Shown here: positions 1-7,411 of the stretch, piece after piece
Layout: each line of letters opens with the position of its first letter
Position numbering within the stretch: the stretch's first letter is position 1
NCBI GenBank assembly: GCA_002898115.1
Contig: BDTL01000024.1
Span: 1-20,915 of the forward strand
Origin: a bacterium BMS3Bbin02
GTDB taxonomy: Bacteria > Actinomycetota > Acidimicrobiia > Spongiisociales > UBA5794
DNA: 20,915 nt
Direction: 5' to 3'
Position numbers and translations under genes: made by a program
The notes under the pieces: model-generated
Databases searched by the model: none
Told to the model about the DNA's origin: nothing
Seen by the model: only the letters and a program-made list of their open reading frames with translations

Positions 1-1
1 G

Positions 2-232
2 GAGGGGGGGATCGGGGAGTTAGCCGGCCAGCCGAATGCCAGGGGGCGGGGAATCGGATCGTGTCTGTGCGAGCATTCGTTCGCCGCGTTCCGAAAGGAT
101 GGTTTGGTGTACGCCATGCTCACCGTAGACACCGACAGCTCGGCGGGCGCTCTCAGTCTGTACGAGGGACTCGGATTCCGAAGGATCCACGCCTCAACGG
201 TGTACGAGAAACGTTTCGAGTTCGAATCGTGA
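2..232 (+). CDS. GNAT-family N-acetyltransferase, C-terminal part (5' end outside window)
   Basis: Reading from base 2 gives an open frame of 76 residues that ends at TGA 230-232. It contains NARGRGIGS, the acetyl-CoA pyrophosphate-binding loop (R/QxxGxG/A) of GNAT acetyltransferases, then YAMLTVDTDSSAGALSLYEGLGFR, the usual GNAT strand, helix and GFR ending. GNAT enzymes move an acetyl group from acetyl-CoA to an amine; this fragment does not show the substrate. The N-terminal half lies before the window. The stop overlaps the GTG start of the next gene (GTGA, 229-232), so the two are probably co-transcribed and translationally coupled. The family call is firm. A longer open frame starting at 61 in another phase covers the same bases but is explained by this gene up to 232. 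Confidence 0.85.
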   Translation, partial: EGGIGELAGQPNARGRGIGSCLCEHSFAAFRKDGLVYAMLTVDTDSSAGALSLYEGLGFRRIHASTVYEKRFEFES

Positions 233-1968
233 CTCGTCGCGCGGTACGGATTGCGAACTGCTCGGGGTTCTGGGGTGATAGGCAGATCGCGGCGCGGGAG
301 ATGGTTGACGGTGGCCCCGTTGATGTTCTCACCGGGGACTACCTGGCAGAACTGACGCTTGGCATTCTCGCCCAACGGGTCCAGGCGGGCGGAAACGGTT
401 GGGTGCCGACAGGGATCGCCCAGATCAATGAGATCCTTTCTGACTGTCTCGAAAGGGGCATAAAGATCGTGGTGAACGCCGGTGGGCTTGATCCGATTGG
501 TGCGGCGGACGTGATCCGCTCCGCTGCAGCCGCGGCCGACTTGGAGGTATCTGTTGCGGCAATCACCGGCGACGACATGGCGGGCGAGGTGCGGGCGGAC
601 CTTTCGCGGTTTACACATATGGACGATGGATGGTCCCTGGCTGATCGCGACCTGACTGTTCTCACCGCGAACGCGTACCTGGGTTGCTGGGGGATTGTCC
701 GCGCGCTTGAAAGGGGCGCCGACGTTGTGATCACCGGGCGCGTCACCGATGCCTCGGTCGTGATGGGCGCCGCGGCGTGGTGGCATGGGTGGTCCGAGGA
801 CTCATGGGATGAGCTGGCCGGGGCGTTGGTCGCGGGTCACCTGATCGAGTGTGGAACGCAGGTGACAGGGGGTAACTTCGCATTCTTCCAGACGATCGGC
901 AGTCTCGACCACCTCGGCTTTCCGATCGCCGAGGTGGGAGCCGACGGTTCCAGCGTCATCACGAAACATCCGGGGACGGGCGGACGCGTGACTGGTGACA
1001 CGGTGCGTGCCCAGTTGCTGTACGAGATCGGGGCCCGCGGCTACCTGAATCCGGATGTTATTGCTGCGCTCGACAGCGTTGGTGTCGTGGATCACGGCAA
1101 TGACAGGGTCGCGGTATCGGGAACTGTCGGTGTGGCGCCACCGCCAACCACGAAACTCGCGTGCGTTACCGTCGGTGGATTTCACAACCAGGTCACCTTC
1201 CTCATTGCGGGCCTTGACGCGGACGCCAAGGCAGAAGCGATCACCTCGGCCTTGTGGGCGAATCTCGGCGGTCAAGAACAGTTTGGCGAAGTGCACGAGC
1301 GTTGGGCCAAGACATCCCTCGACGACCCGCGGTCACACGAAGCGGCGTTCAACCGACTGACGATTCGCGTGATCGACCGCGACAAGTCCCTGGTTGATAG
1401 AAGGTTCTCGCGAGCAGCGGTTGAACTTGCACTTGCGAACTACCCGGGCCTTACCGTGACTGCACCGCCGGGTCGAGCGGTTCCCCACGTTATCTACGTC
1501 CCGTGCCTGGTTCCTCAACGAGGCCAGACCGTGCACGTAGACGACACCAACCTTCACATCAACCCACCGGCGGTGACCGGTGGCACACTGCCTGCCGAGA
1601 GAGTTATCACTGCGGTAGAGATCGATGGCAACAGGGTCCGAACACCGATCGGTCGTGTTGTCGGCGCGCGGTCCGGGGACAAGGGGGGTGATGCCAACCT
1701 TGGCGTGTGGGTTCGTTCCGACACGGCCTATCACTGGCTGTATGAGTTCCTCACAACAGAACGCCTCAAAGAGTTAATGCCCGATCTCACTGAGTTCACA
1801 ATCGAGCGCCATCCGCTCCCCAACATCCAGGCCCTCAACTTCCTCATACGCGGGTATTTGGGTGACGGCGCGCTTGCCTCTACCGCGATCGACCCTCAGG
1901 CCAAGGCCCTCGGCGAATACTTTCGCTCCAAGCTCGTCGATCTTCCCGAAGAGCTTCTCGCGTTCTGA
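229..1968 (+). CDS. AtuA-family protein (DUF1446), acyclic terpene utilization type
   Basis: The protein has 579 residues from GTG 229. The body begins RIANCSGFWGDR and continues with GGPVDVLTGDYLAELTL, typical of the AtuA/DUF1446 family. The C-terminal part carries the AtuA-like ferredoxin-fold domain, with VGARSGDKGGDANLGVW around residue 485 and RHPLPNIQALNFLIRG near the end. The founding member is encoded in the Pseudomonas citronellol/geraniol degradation cluster, but its exact reaction is not settled. In actinobacteria homologues usually sit among acyl-CoA metabolism genes. I chose GTG 229 because the upstream 56 codons of the open frame are the GNAT gene in another phase and homologues begin just before RIANCSG. 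No acyl-CoA carboxylase or dehydrogenase gene is visible nearby, so the substrate cannot be inferred. Confidence 0.88.
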   Translation: MTRRAVRIANCSGFWGDRQIAAREMVDGGPVDVLTGDYLAELTLGILAQRVQAGGNGWVPTGIAQINEILSDCLERGIKIVVNAGGLDPIGAADVIRSAAAAADLEVSVAAITGDDMAGEVRADLSRFTHMDDGWSLADRDLTVLTANAYLGCWGIVRALERGADVVITGRVTDASVVMGAAAWWHGWSEDSWDELAGALVAGHLIECGTQVTGGNFAFFQTIGSLDHLGFPIAEVGADGSSVITKHPGTGGRVTGDTVRAQLLYEIGARGYLNPDVIAALDSVGVVDHGNDRVAVSGTVGVAPPPTTKLACVTVGGFHNQVTFLIAGLDADAKAEAITSALWANLGGQEQFGEVHERWAKTSLDDPRSHEAAFNRLTIRVIDRDKSLVDRRFSRAAVELALANYPGLTVTAPPGRAVPHVIYVPCLVPQRGQTVHVDDTNLHINPPAVTGGTLPAERVITAVEIDGNRVRTPIGRVVGARSGDKGGDANLGVWVRSDTAYHWLYEFLTTERLKELMPDLTEFTIERHPLPNIQALNFLIRGYLGDGALASTAIDPQAKALGEYFRSKLVDLPEELLAF

Positions 1969-2080
1969 CGACCTGCCGGGCATGAAAACGCGGAAGAACT
2001 TCACCAAAGCCCCGCGGGTAAGTACCATCGTTCTGTCGGTGTAACCGGAAGCGCCTTCGATCGAAAGCTGTGGGCAGACC

Positions 2081-2860
2081 GTGTCACTTCGAGACAACGT
2101 AAAGTCGGTGCTCTATCGCCTCTATGAGCGTCGTCTGCTGAAGAAACTTGATCGTTCGGCGCTGCCGCAACATATCGCCGTAATCCACGACGGCCATCGC
2201 CGCTACGCCAAGAAGGCCGGGCTCCCTGACTACACGGCGAGCTATCGCGTCGGGATGGACAAGGTGAGGGAGTTCTTCGGATGGGTCGAGGAACTCGAGA
2301 TTCCCGCCGTGACTTGCTGGTTACTGTCGCACGAGAACCTCAAACGGCCAGCCGAGGAATTGGAACCGTACTACGACGTACTCATCGAGCTGTTCACCAG
2401 CCTCCCCGAGGCTCTGCACGGGGAGGCAACGGTGCAGTGTGTGGGGAGCCTCGACCTCCTACCTGACAGGCTGGTAGACGCCGCCCACGAGCTTGAGGCA
2501 GCGTGTCCGTCGGGCCATCGGCGGATCACGATCGCGTTGTGTTACGGCGGCAGGCAGGAGATCGTTGATGCGACAAAGGATCTTGTCCGAGCGTTGGCGG
2601 CAGACGGAGTACCCGCCGAGGAACTCGCTGATCGCGTGACCGCCGACAAGCTCGCTGAGCACATGTACGTTTCCGACGTTCCCGACCCTGACCTCGTCAT
2701 CCGAACCAGTGGTGAGTCACGGCTTTCCGGGTTTCTCCTGTGGCAGGCTGCGTATGCCGAGTTCCTGTTCGTTGACGTGTACTGGCCGGCGTTTCGACGC
2801 ATCGATCTACTGCGCTCAATGCGAGACTTCGCCGGTCGCACCAGGCGATTCGGGAAGTAG
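2081..2860 (+). CDS. Short-chain cis-prenyltransferase (Rv1086-like isoprenyl diphosphate synthase)
   Basis: A 259-residue member of the UppS/cis-prenyltransferase family, which condenses isopentenyl diphosphate onto an allylic diphosphate with Z geometry. Visible motifs are HIAVIHDGHRRYA (residues 31-43, catalytic Asp37), SHENLKRP (83-90, usually S-x-ENxxRP), DPDLVIRTSGE (202-212), RLSGFLLWQ (214-222) and WPAFR (245-249). The N-terminal PLYRLYE-like segment, the length and the RLSGFLLWQ block resemble mycobacterial Rv1086, a Z,E-farnesyl diphosphate synthase feeding decaprenyl phosphate synthesis. A short product is therefore likely, though this is inference. Two substitutions are odd: the near-invariant DGN is DGH, and the following Trp is Tyr. 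The start is GTG 2081 with no clear Shine-Dalgarno. The gene is convergent with the next one, 15 bp apart. Confidence 0.88.
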   Translation: MSLRDNVKSVLYRLYERRLLKKLDRSALPQHIAVIHDGHRRYAKKAGLPDYTASYRVGMDKVREFFGWVEELEIPAVTCWLLSHENLKRPAEELEPYYDVLIELFTSLPEALHGEATVQCVGSLDLLPDRLVDAAHELEAACPSGHRRITIALCYGGRQEIVDATKDLVRALAADGVPAEELADRVTADKLAEHMYVSDVPDPDLVIRTSGESRLSGFLLWQAAYAEFLFVDVYWPAFRRIDLLRSMRDFAGRTRRFGK

Positions 2861-2875
2861 CCGCCCACCGCGTCC

Positions 2876-3562
2876 TCACCGCGTCCGAAGACCTCTCGGC
2901 AGGTGTTCCATGTCGTTGAATGTTCGGAGCGAAAAGACATGCGCTCCCGCAAGCGGTACCGCTCGGATGCGGGCCATCGAACAATGGCCAAGGACAAGGC
3001 GTTCCCATTCCCAGGGAGTTGGTTCTACTCCGAGGAGCCAACCAAGAGCTACGGCGTTCGTGCCGCCGTGCGCAACGATGACAATCCGCTGTCTTTCGGC
3101 CTGGACATCCCAAAGATGAGGCCGGCCGCGGGAGTCCTGCGTCACACCTCGTTCGGCCAGAAGCTTGAGCATGGTCGCCGTGATCCGATGATGGAAATCA
3201 CGGAAACTCTCGCCGCCGTCGAGGCCGTCCCACCAGTGTTCCGGGTCACGGTCGCGGGCTTCGTCAAATAACCTAAGGACGGTTTCCTCCGGCACTCCGT
3301 CCCAGTTCGGCATTTTGATTTCGACAATGTCGTCGACTGTCGCCGACGGGACCTTCGTTGCCCCGATCAGCGGAATAGCGGTCTGCTGGGACCGCCGGGC
3401 GGGAGAAACGATGATCTCCGAGACCGCAGCATCGTCGTTTGCGAGGCATTCGGCTGCAAGGCGAGCCTGCTCGTGGCCGCGGTCAGTAAGAAACGGGTCG
3501 GCTTGACTGAGTCCGTCCACACTCCAAGCGGGTTCGCCATGTCTGAGAAAGATGAGTTCCAT
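2876..3562 (-). CDS. Histidine phosphatase superfamily protein (phosphoglycerate mutase-like)
   Basis: The protein has 228 residues. It opens with MELIFLRHGEP, where R7-H8-G9 is the phosphohistidine motif. It continues with SPARRSQQTA (53-62), the second catalytic arginine region, GGESF (116-120), which supplies the acid, and VAHGGTNAVALGWLL (163 onward), the second catalytic histidine. The complete set of residues indicates an active cytosolic phosphatase or mutase of branch 1; the substrate cannot be told. ATG 3562 sits directly on the motif, so the start is secure. There is no Shine-Dalgarno. TAACGC lies 6 nt upstream of the ATG, close to a leaderless -10. Confidence 0.85.
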   Translation of the reverse strand: MELIFLRHGEPAWSVDGLSQADPFLTDRGHEQARLAAECLANDDAAVSEIIVSPARRSQQTAIPLIGATKVPSATVDDIVEIKMPNWDGVPEETVLRLFDEARDRDPEHWWDGLDGGESFRDFHHRITATMLKLLAERGVTQDSRGRPHLWDVQAERQRIVIVAHGGTNAVALGWLLGVEPTPWEWERLVLGHCSMARIRAVPLAGAHVFSLRTFNDMEHLPRGLRTR

Positions 3563-3611
3563 TAGCGGGCGTTAGTCCCGGGTCGCGAGCCGGCGCGGTC
3601 GTGTAGCGAGC

Positions 3612-4196
3612 TCACTCTACGAATTCGTTCCCACGCGGGTCAGAGGTCACCTGTGCCTGAAGATCGAACGCCAGGCTAGCCTTCGCTGCGACGTCCTCGG
3701 CCGATAGGTCCCACATGTCAGCGTCGAGCAGAATCGTTTGGCCCTCAACGTCCGCGTTTGTCACTCGCATTGGCATCCGCACACCTTCACGCAGTGTCAC
3801 GGCGACCGTCGGTCGTACTGATCGACCGTCGCTCGGGAGGCCGCGGTAAGTAACTGAAAGAATGTCATCCCAAGGAATCTCTGTCATCTTGCGATGGGAG
3901 ATGTTCATGCGGAGTCCGTCATCGGTGATCTCGAACTGGCTCGATCGACTTACGAGGCCGCCGACGCCGGCGACCATCAGTCCGAGTCCACCGGCAGCAA
4001 AGATGCCACCCCACATGAAGTCGGTTCGGCGTTGGGTCTGTCCACGAGTCGTGATGATCCCAGCCTCGTTCGTGTCCGGTTCGGCGGTGACCTTTCGCGC
4101 CACCGCTATTTCATAGGCGGAGGCCAGCAGCAGTGCGCCAACGACGACCATCAGGAATAGCACGTCTCTTCGGCGGCGTATGCGCAGGTGTGTCAT
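3612..4196 (-). CDS. Two-helix membrane protein with a PH-like cytosolic domain (hypothetical)
   Basis: This 194-residue protein is of unknown function. A basic N-terminus (HLRIRRRRD) precedes a transmembrane helix at about residues 13-31. A polar extracytoplasmic loop of about 28 residues follows, then a second helix at about 60-83 (GGIFAAGGLGLMVAGVGGLV). The C-terminal 110 residues alternate strands with FEITDDGLRMN and IPWDDILSVTYRG, a pattern common in bacterial PH-like domains attached to membrane helices. The domain assignment is inference from pattern. ATG 4196 has no Shine-Dalgarno; TACGAT lies 7 nt before it on the minus strand, so a leaderless transcript is likely. The gene runs in the same direction as the histidine phosphatase gene, 49 bp away. 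Confidence 0.72.
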   Translation of the reverse strand: MTHLRIRRRRDVLFLMVVVGALLLASAYEIAVARKVTAEPDTNEAGIITTRGQTQRRTDFMWGGIFAAGGLGLMVAGVGGLVSRSSQFEITDDGLRMNISHRKMTEIPWDDILSVTYRGLPSDGRSVRPTVAVTLREGVRMPMRVTNADVEGQTILLDADMWDLSAEDVAAKASLAFDLQAQVTSDPRGNEFVE

Positions 4197-4268
4197 GGCG
4201 ACAATCGTAGTGCACTACCCCGGGTTGTGAGACCGCTGACTCCATGGGATAAGTTTTCAAGAAAGTGC

Positions 4269-4295
4269 TCAAGTTCTCGTCAAACCTGTCGATAG
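4269..4295 (+). promoter_or_regulatory. Sigma-28 (FliA/WhiG-type) promoter candidate
   Basis: TCAAGTTC (4269-4276) and GTCGATAG (4288-4295) are separated by exactly 11 nt. This matches the sigma-28 arrangement TAAAGTTT-N11-GCCGATAA, equivalently TAAA-N15-GCCGATAA for WhiG. It is the only such element I saw in the window. It points toward two hairpins and the endonuclease IV gene, which appears to have its own promoter. No motility gene is nearby. Confidence 0.5.
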
Positions 4296-4301
4296 GACGG
4301 G

Positions 4302-4430
4302 TAGACAGGATGCCTTCCTACCTCCCGTCTAAGCCCGAACCGAGGTCGCCTTATGGCGGCCTTCGGTTCTGTCTGGAGTCATTTTCCCTTATGCGACCGA
4401 GGTTTTCGGCGAGTGTGCTCGTGGAAAACA
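4302..4430 (+). ncRNA. Structured transcript candidate downstream of the sigma-28-like promoter
   Basis: Two strong stem-loops lie in this non-coding stretch. The first, 4337-4369, pairs GAACCGAGG with CCTTCGGTTC (one bulged T) and closes with CGCC-TTAT-GGCG. The second, 4402-4429, pairs GTTTTC with GAAAAC, has a small internal loop, and closes with CGAG-TGTG-CTCG. A third possible pairing (GACGGG 4296-4301 with CCCGTC 4324-4329) would begin before the predicted transcript start, so it is doubtful. It could be a small RNA or a leader of the endonuclease IV gene. No known riboswitch class was recognised, and no U-run follows either hairpin. Confidence 0.35.
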
Positions 4431-4457
4431 CAACCCGACCAGCAAATGGGAGGGGAG

Positions 4458-4488
4458 TGGACCACGCCTCGCTTGCGTGCTGTACCGT
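4458..4488 (+). promoter_or_regulatory. Candidate promoter of the endonuclease IV gene, leaderless
   Basis: TGGACC (4458-4463) and TACCGT (4483-4488) are 19 nt apart. The -10-like hexamer ends 6 nt before ATG 4495, the start that best matches the family N-terminus. The same layout occurs before the APC permease gene. The -35 is weak. Confidence 0.4.
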
Positions 4489-4494
4489 ATGGAT

Positions 4495-5253
4495 ATGCTG
4501 CTCGGTGCGCACACTCCTGCAAAAAACCCTCTGTCTGAGGCCACGGCTCGCGGAGCCGAAATCATCCAGATCTTCCTTTCCGCGCCGCAATCCTATAAGA
4601 AGCCCCTGGTTCGTGAGGATGCCGAGATGCTCAAGGCATCCGAGCTACCGATCTTTGTACATGCGCCCTACATCATCAACGTTGCTTCACCGAACAACAG
4701 AATCCGAATACCGGCGCGTAAAACCCTCGCTGAGGCCTGCACGGCTGCCGAGCGCATTGGCGCAAGCGGGGTCATCGTGCATGGTGGACACGTCGGCGAC
4801 AACGAAGAAGTGGCCGTCGGTTTCGAGCGTTGGCGCAAGGCGGTCGATTCCTTCGAAACCACAATCCCGATCCTGATAGAGAACACTGCCGGGGGAGCGA
4901 ACGCCGTGCTTCGCTCGACCGCCAACTACGGCCCACTGTTCGACGAACTTGGTGACCGCAACGTTGGCGTGTGCCTCGACACGTGTCATGCGTGGGCCGC
5001 CGGCGAGAACCTCGACGTTTGCGCCCAATCGATCCTTGATGCCGTCGGCCGTATCGACCTTCTCCATTGCAACGACTCAAAGGATCCGCAGGACTCAAGG
5101 CGTGATCGTCACGAGAACCTTGGCAGTGGGGAGATCCCGCCAGGCATGCTGTTGGCGTGTATCAGGATCGCCGACGCCCCCGTCCTGCTGGAAACCCCCG
5201 GTGGTGTGGAGGAACATATCAAAGACCTGGCGTGGCTGCGCTCTCGCATCTGA
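4495..5253 (+). CDS. nfo: Deoxyribonuclease IV (AP endonuclease, Nfo)
   Basis: A 252-residue TIM-barrel metalloenzyme of base-excision repair, which cuts 5' to abasic sites and uses three Zn ions. Signature blocks are clear: FVHAPYIINVASPNN, VIVHGGHV, LIENTAGG, GVCLDTCHAWAAGEN (family signature CLDTCHAFAAG) and HCNDSKD...DRHENLGSGEI, which together supply the metal-binding His, Glu and Asp residues. The length is somewhat below E. coli Nfo (about 285) and typical of actinobacterial forms. ATG 4495 gives MLLGAHTPAKNPL, the canonical beginning. ATG 4489 and GTG 4477 are in-frame alternatives, but TACCGT lies 6 nt before 4495 and no Shine-Dalgarno serves any of them. The gene stands alone, with flanking genes on the opposite strand. 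Confidence 0.93.
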   Translation: MLLGAHTPAKNPLSEATARGAEIIQIFLSAPQSYKKPLVREDAEMLKASELPIFVHAPYIINVASPNNRIRIPARKTLAEACTAAERIGASGVIVHGGHVGDNEEVAVGFERWRKAVDSFETTIPILIENTAGGANAVLRSTANYGPLFDELGDRNVGVCLDTCHAWAAGENLDVCAQSILDAVGRIDLLHCNDSKDPQDSRRDRHENLGSGEIPPGMLLACIRIADAPVLLETPGGVEEHIKDLAWLRSRI

Positions 5254-5263
5254 CGCCACTCAC

Positions 5264-5400
5264 CTACATCGCCACACGGGTTTCGCTCACCTTCCAGGTT
5301 GTGTTCGTGACCTTGTCGGCGAGCACATCGTCGTGCGTGACGAGCAGTAGAGATGGAGAGGGTCGACTCAAGCCGCTCAATCGGCGCCGCACCGAGACTG
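5264..5400 (-). pseudogene. Remnant of an ABC ATPase (ABC-F-like) C-terminus
   Basis: On the minus strand one phase reads LLLVTHDDVLADKVTNTTWKV and stops at TAG (5264-5266). This has the switch histidine (THD) and the tail pattern of ABC-F proteins (LLLVTHDRxFLDxVTxxxW). Just upstream, in a different phase, PIERLESTLS resembles the segment that normally comes 5-10 residues before it. A frameshift or small deletion therefore separates them. No Walker A or signature motif is present, and the upstream bases run into the stop of the split-barrel gene. It looks like the end of a gene mostly lost by deletion. The tail alone is short evidence. Confidence 0.45.
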
Positions 5401-5436
5401 CGTTTCGGTTTGGGGGAAACATCCAGGATTGGGCGA

Positions 5437-5940
5437 CTACCCCTGATTCTCCGGCAGCGAGAAGGTGAACATCCTGTCCGCCTCGATGTAGGCGTACGCG
5501 GCATCATCGCCCCACTCCAGCCACTCCTCGCCGTAGTACTCGACACATATCTCACGGAACCCGGCGAGGCCCCGTTGCGGCTGATCGACGGCGGGGAACG
5601 CTCGGCCGTGGACCGTGACCGAGAGGTGCTCACCCGGGAGATATACCGCACTGACATGTGGCCGTTGTGCAATGTGTTTCATCCGGACCGCATGCGGTGA
5701 TGAACCGAACCAGTATGACCCGCGATAGAAGAAGGCGTCCACAGCCCCGCACAGAGGCCGGCCATCGGCAGTACTGGTTGCCAACGTCAACAGGTTCATC
5801 CCGGTGAGCTGCGCGCACACCTCTTGTGCGGTGAGTCGACGGTCTGCTGTGAGGACATCCCTGAGGTGCTGTCCGGCGTCATCGTACGACCGGTCCAGAA
5901 GTGCCTGGAGGGTAACGAGATCCTGCTTCGTTTCGCGCAT
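5437..5940 (-). CDS. Pyridoxamine 5'-phosphate oxidase-family FMN split-barrel protein
   Basis: This protein has 167 residues. The segment LTGMNLLTLATSTADGRPLCGAVDAFFYRGSYWFGS is the first half of the PNPOx-like split barrel (strands with ATxxxDGxP), followed by HVSAVYLPGEHLSVTVHGRA. The family binds FMN, F420 or heme; this sequence does not decide which, and substrates vary widely. The C-terminal part (EYYGEEWLEW...YIEADRMFTFSL) closes the barrel. A helical N-terminal extension of about 35 residues precedes the domain. ATG 5940 lacks a Shine-Dalgarno. The gene lies 40 bp downstream of the alpha/beta hydrolase gene on the same strand and may share its transcript. Confidence 0.82.
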   Translation of the reverse strand: MRETKQDLVTLQALLDRSYDDAGQHLRDVLTADRRLTAQEVCAQLTGMNLLTLATSTADGRPLCGAVDAFFYRGSYWFGSSPHAVRMKHIAQRPHVSAVYLPGEHLSVTVHGRAFPAVDQPQRGLAGFREICVEYYGEEWLEWGDDAAYAYIEADRMFTFSLPENQG

Positions 5941-5980
5941 GACAGAGTTCTAACCCGGTTCTGCGATAGCAGCCCCGACC

Positions 5981-6769
5981 CTAGTCTGACCAAAACTCTT
6001 CGAGACGGACAACGAACTTGTCCGGGTTGGCGAGGTGCGGGTAGTGGCCTTGATCCGCCCACACTTCGACGGTTGCGGTGGCGATGTGGCTCGTGAGCCA
6101 ATCCGCATACTCCGGTCCCGGGTCGATGCCGAACAGGGACAAGTAGGGGACGGGATGACCGGCGTACCCCGCGAGGGCACCCTCGACAACAGCACCAATG
6201 TCTTCTTCAGACATGGCGAATATCATTTCCCAGACACCGAGGACAACGTCCTGGTCTGGACGCCGGGCGTCGTTGACACGGGCGAACTCCTCCGTTCCAG
6301 CCAGCGGGCCGGCGAGCTGTCCGAAGAGTCCATCGATCACGAGAGGGAACATTTCCGGATCGCGAAGTTGCGGTTCTACGGCAGAGAGTTGTTCCTTGAA
6401 CGATCCGAGCTGGAGCGATTGGTCGACGTTGACGACGGATGCCACCGGAAAAGCTGCTCCGACGGCGGACACGACTGCTCCGCCAAGAGAATGTCCCACA
6501 ATGTGCGCGTGTTCCATACCCACGGCCGTGATGACGGTGACAACGTCGCCGGCCATTGCCTCCAGGTCGTACCTATCAGCAGTCCCCGATTTTCCATGCC
6601 CACGCAGGTCAAGTGTGACGACGTGATGTTTCGTCGTGAGCCGATCGGTAATTGGGCGCCACGTCTCGCTACTTTCGGTGATCCCGTGCACGAGCACAAC
6701 GTCCGTACCCGATCCACCGTGGTCTTCATAATGAATGGTGGTGCCGTCGGCACCGGTTGCGATAGCCAT
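5981..6769 (-). CDS. Alpha/beta hydrolase
   Basis: A 262-residue single-domain alpha/beta hydrolase. VVLVHGITESSETW (residues 24-37) holds the oxyanion HG motif, GHSLGG (92-97) the nucleophile Ser94, and DQGHYPHLANP the catalytic His242. The acid is probably the Asp of LFGIDPG just before the final strand. This set is typical of soluble esterases and C-C hydrolases, and the substrate is not predictable. The start is well placed, since TACGCT lies 6 nt upstream of ATG 6769 on the minus strand with no Shine-Dalgarno, the form of a leaderless actinobacterial mRNA. The split-barrel gene follows 40 bp downstream. Confidence 0.88.
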   Translation of the reverse strand: MAIATGADGTTIHYEDHGGSGTDVVLVHGITESSETWRPITDRLTTKHHVVTLDLRGHGKSGTADRYDLEAMAGDVVTVITAVGMEHAHIVGHSLGGAVVSAVGAAFPVASVVNVDQSLQLGSFKEQLSAVEPQLRDPEMFPLVIDGLFGQLAGPLAGTEEFARVNDARRPDQDVVLGVWEMIFAMSEEDIGAVVEGALAGYAGHPVPYLSLFGIDPGPEYADWLTSHIATATVEVWADQGHYPHLANPDKFVVRLEEFWSD

Positions 6770-6897
6770 GCTTCGAGCGTACCACCACGGACATGTTTTG
6801 TGCCGTGAAACCGTTGACCGAAATACCAGTTCCTGGTTGCAGCGACCGATGCCGACGGCTATTTTGGGGGCTGCTGTGCGGGGACGAGGGCTAACAA

Positions 6898-6936
6898 CAA
6901 CAGACGGTTCCTTCGTGGGGGAGGAACCGTCTGTTG
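6898..6936 (-). terminator. Hairpin terminator downstream of the small padR gene
   Basis: Perfect 15-bp inverted repeat, CAACAGACGGTTCCT (6898-6912) and AGGAACCGTCTGTTG (6922-6936), with a 9-nt loop. It lies 31 bp after the padR stop on the minus strand and is followed there by TTGTTGTTAG, a modest T-rich tract. It would insulate the regulator from the hydrolase gene. Confidence 0.7.
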
Positions 6937-6967
6937 CTGTATCAAGTGGTCGGTGGTGATCCGCCGG

Positions 6968-7279
6968 TCAGTCCTCTGATGCGGCTTTGAACTCCTTTGC
7001 GGCGGCTTTGCCCGTTTTCGTCAGCGTGTAGACCCGCTTGGGTTGGGCCCCGTCGTCGGGGGTGATCCACTTGCTTGACAGCAAGTCACGCTCCTCCAGT
7101 CTCACGAGACAGCGGTACAACGTGGTGTACGCCATGGGTCGAGTTTCCGTTTTCTCTTTCAGCTGACGGCTAATTCGATAGCCGTGAAAGCTGACTTCCC
7201 CATTGCTGAGAAGATCCAATGCCATAACGAGCACCTTCTCTTCGTTTTTCACCAGTGCGGTGTTGTTCCTTCTACGCAT
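6968..7279 (-). CDS. Small PadR-family transcriptional regulator
   Basis: A protein of 103 residues from ATG 7279, essentially one winged helix-turn-helix. KVLVMALDLLSNGEVSFHGYRISRQL is the PadR N-terminal helix pair with the characteristic HGY, and AYTTLYRCLVRLEERDLL is the recognition helix (usual form GTLYRALxRLExxGLL). KRVYTLTKTGKAAAKEF is the wing and following helix. The C-terminal dimerisation helices are short, as in PadR subfamily 2. Ligand and targets are unknown. I chose ATG 7279 because TACAGT lies 6 nt upstream (leaderless pattern); GTG 7300 is an in-frame alternative. A terminator separates it from the upstream ino1 gene, so it has its own promoter. Confidence 0.85.
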   Translation of the reverse strand: MRRRNNTALVKNEEKVLVMALDLLSNGEVSFHGYRISRQLKEKTETRPMAYTTLYRCLVRLEERDLLSSKWITPDDGAQPKRVYTLTKTGKAAAKEFKAASED

Positions 7280-7362
7280 TCTTTCACTGTACCAGCGCAC
7301 AAGCGAAGACGGATTCGACAGTGTGTGAGTATGGCTGGATGAATGGAGGGAGTCAGTGACAA

Positions 7363-7390
7363 CGATGGGCGCTCCGTGGAGCGCCCATCG
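7363..7390 (-). terminator. Hairpin terminator of the padR-ino1 operon
   Basis: Perfect 13-bp inverted repeat, CGATGGGCGCTCC (7363-7375) and GGAGCGCCCATCG (7378-7390), with a very short centre. It is GC-rich and begins 22 bp after the ino1 stop on the minus strand, followed there by TTGTCACT. It has no long U-run, so it is intrinsic-like in stem but weak in tail. Confidence 0.7.
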
Positions 7391-7411
7391 CCAATCGGTT
7401 TCAGATCATTG

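Noticed and set aside
61..228. N-terminal extension of the AtuA gene to the start at 61
   Set aside because: This stretch encodes the GNAT C-terminus in another phase, and the extension has no similarity to AtuA N-termini.
6035..6808. Long plus-strand ORF opposite the alpha/beta hydrolase
   Set aside because: No family motifs; it is a shadow of a well-supported gene on the other strand. The same applies to the long frames opposite the second sigma partner (12439-13032) and DUF4349 (14530-15138).
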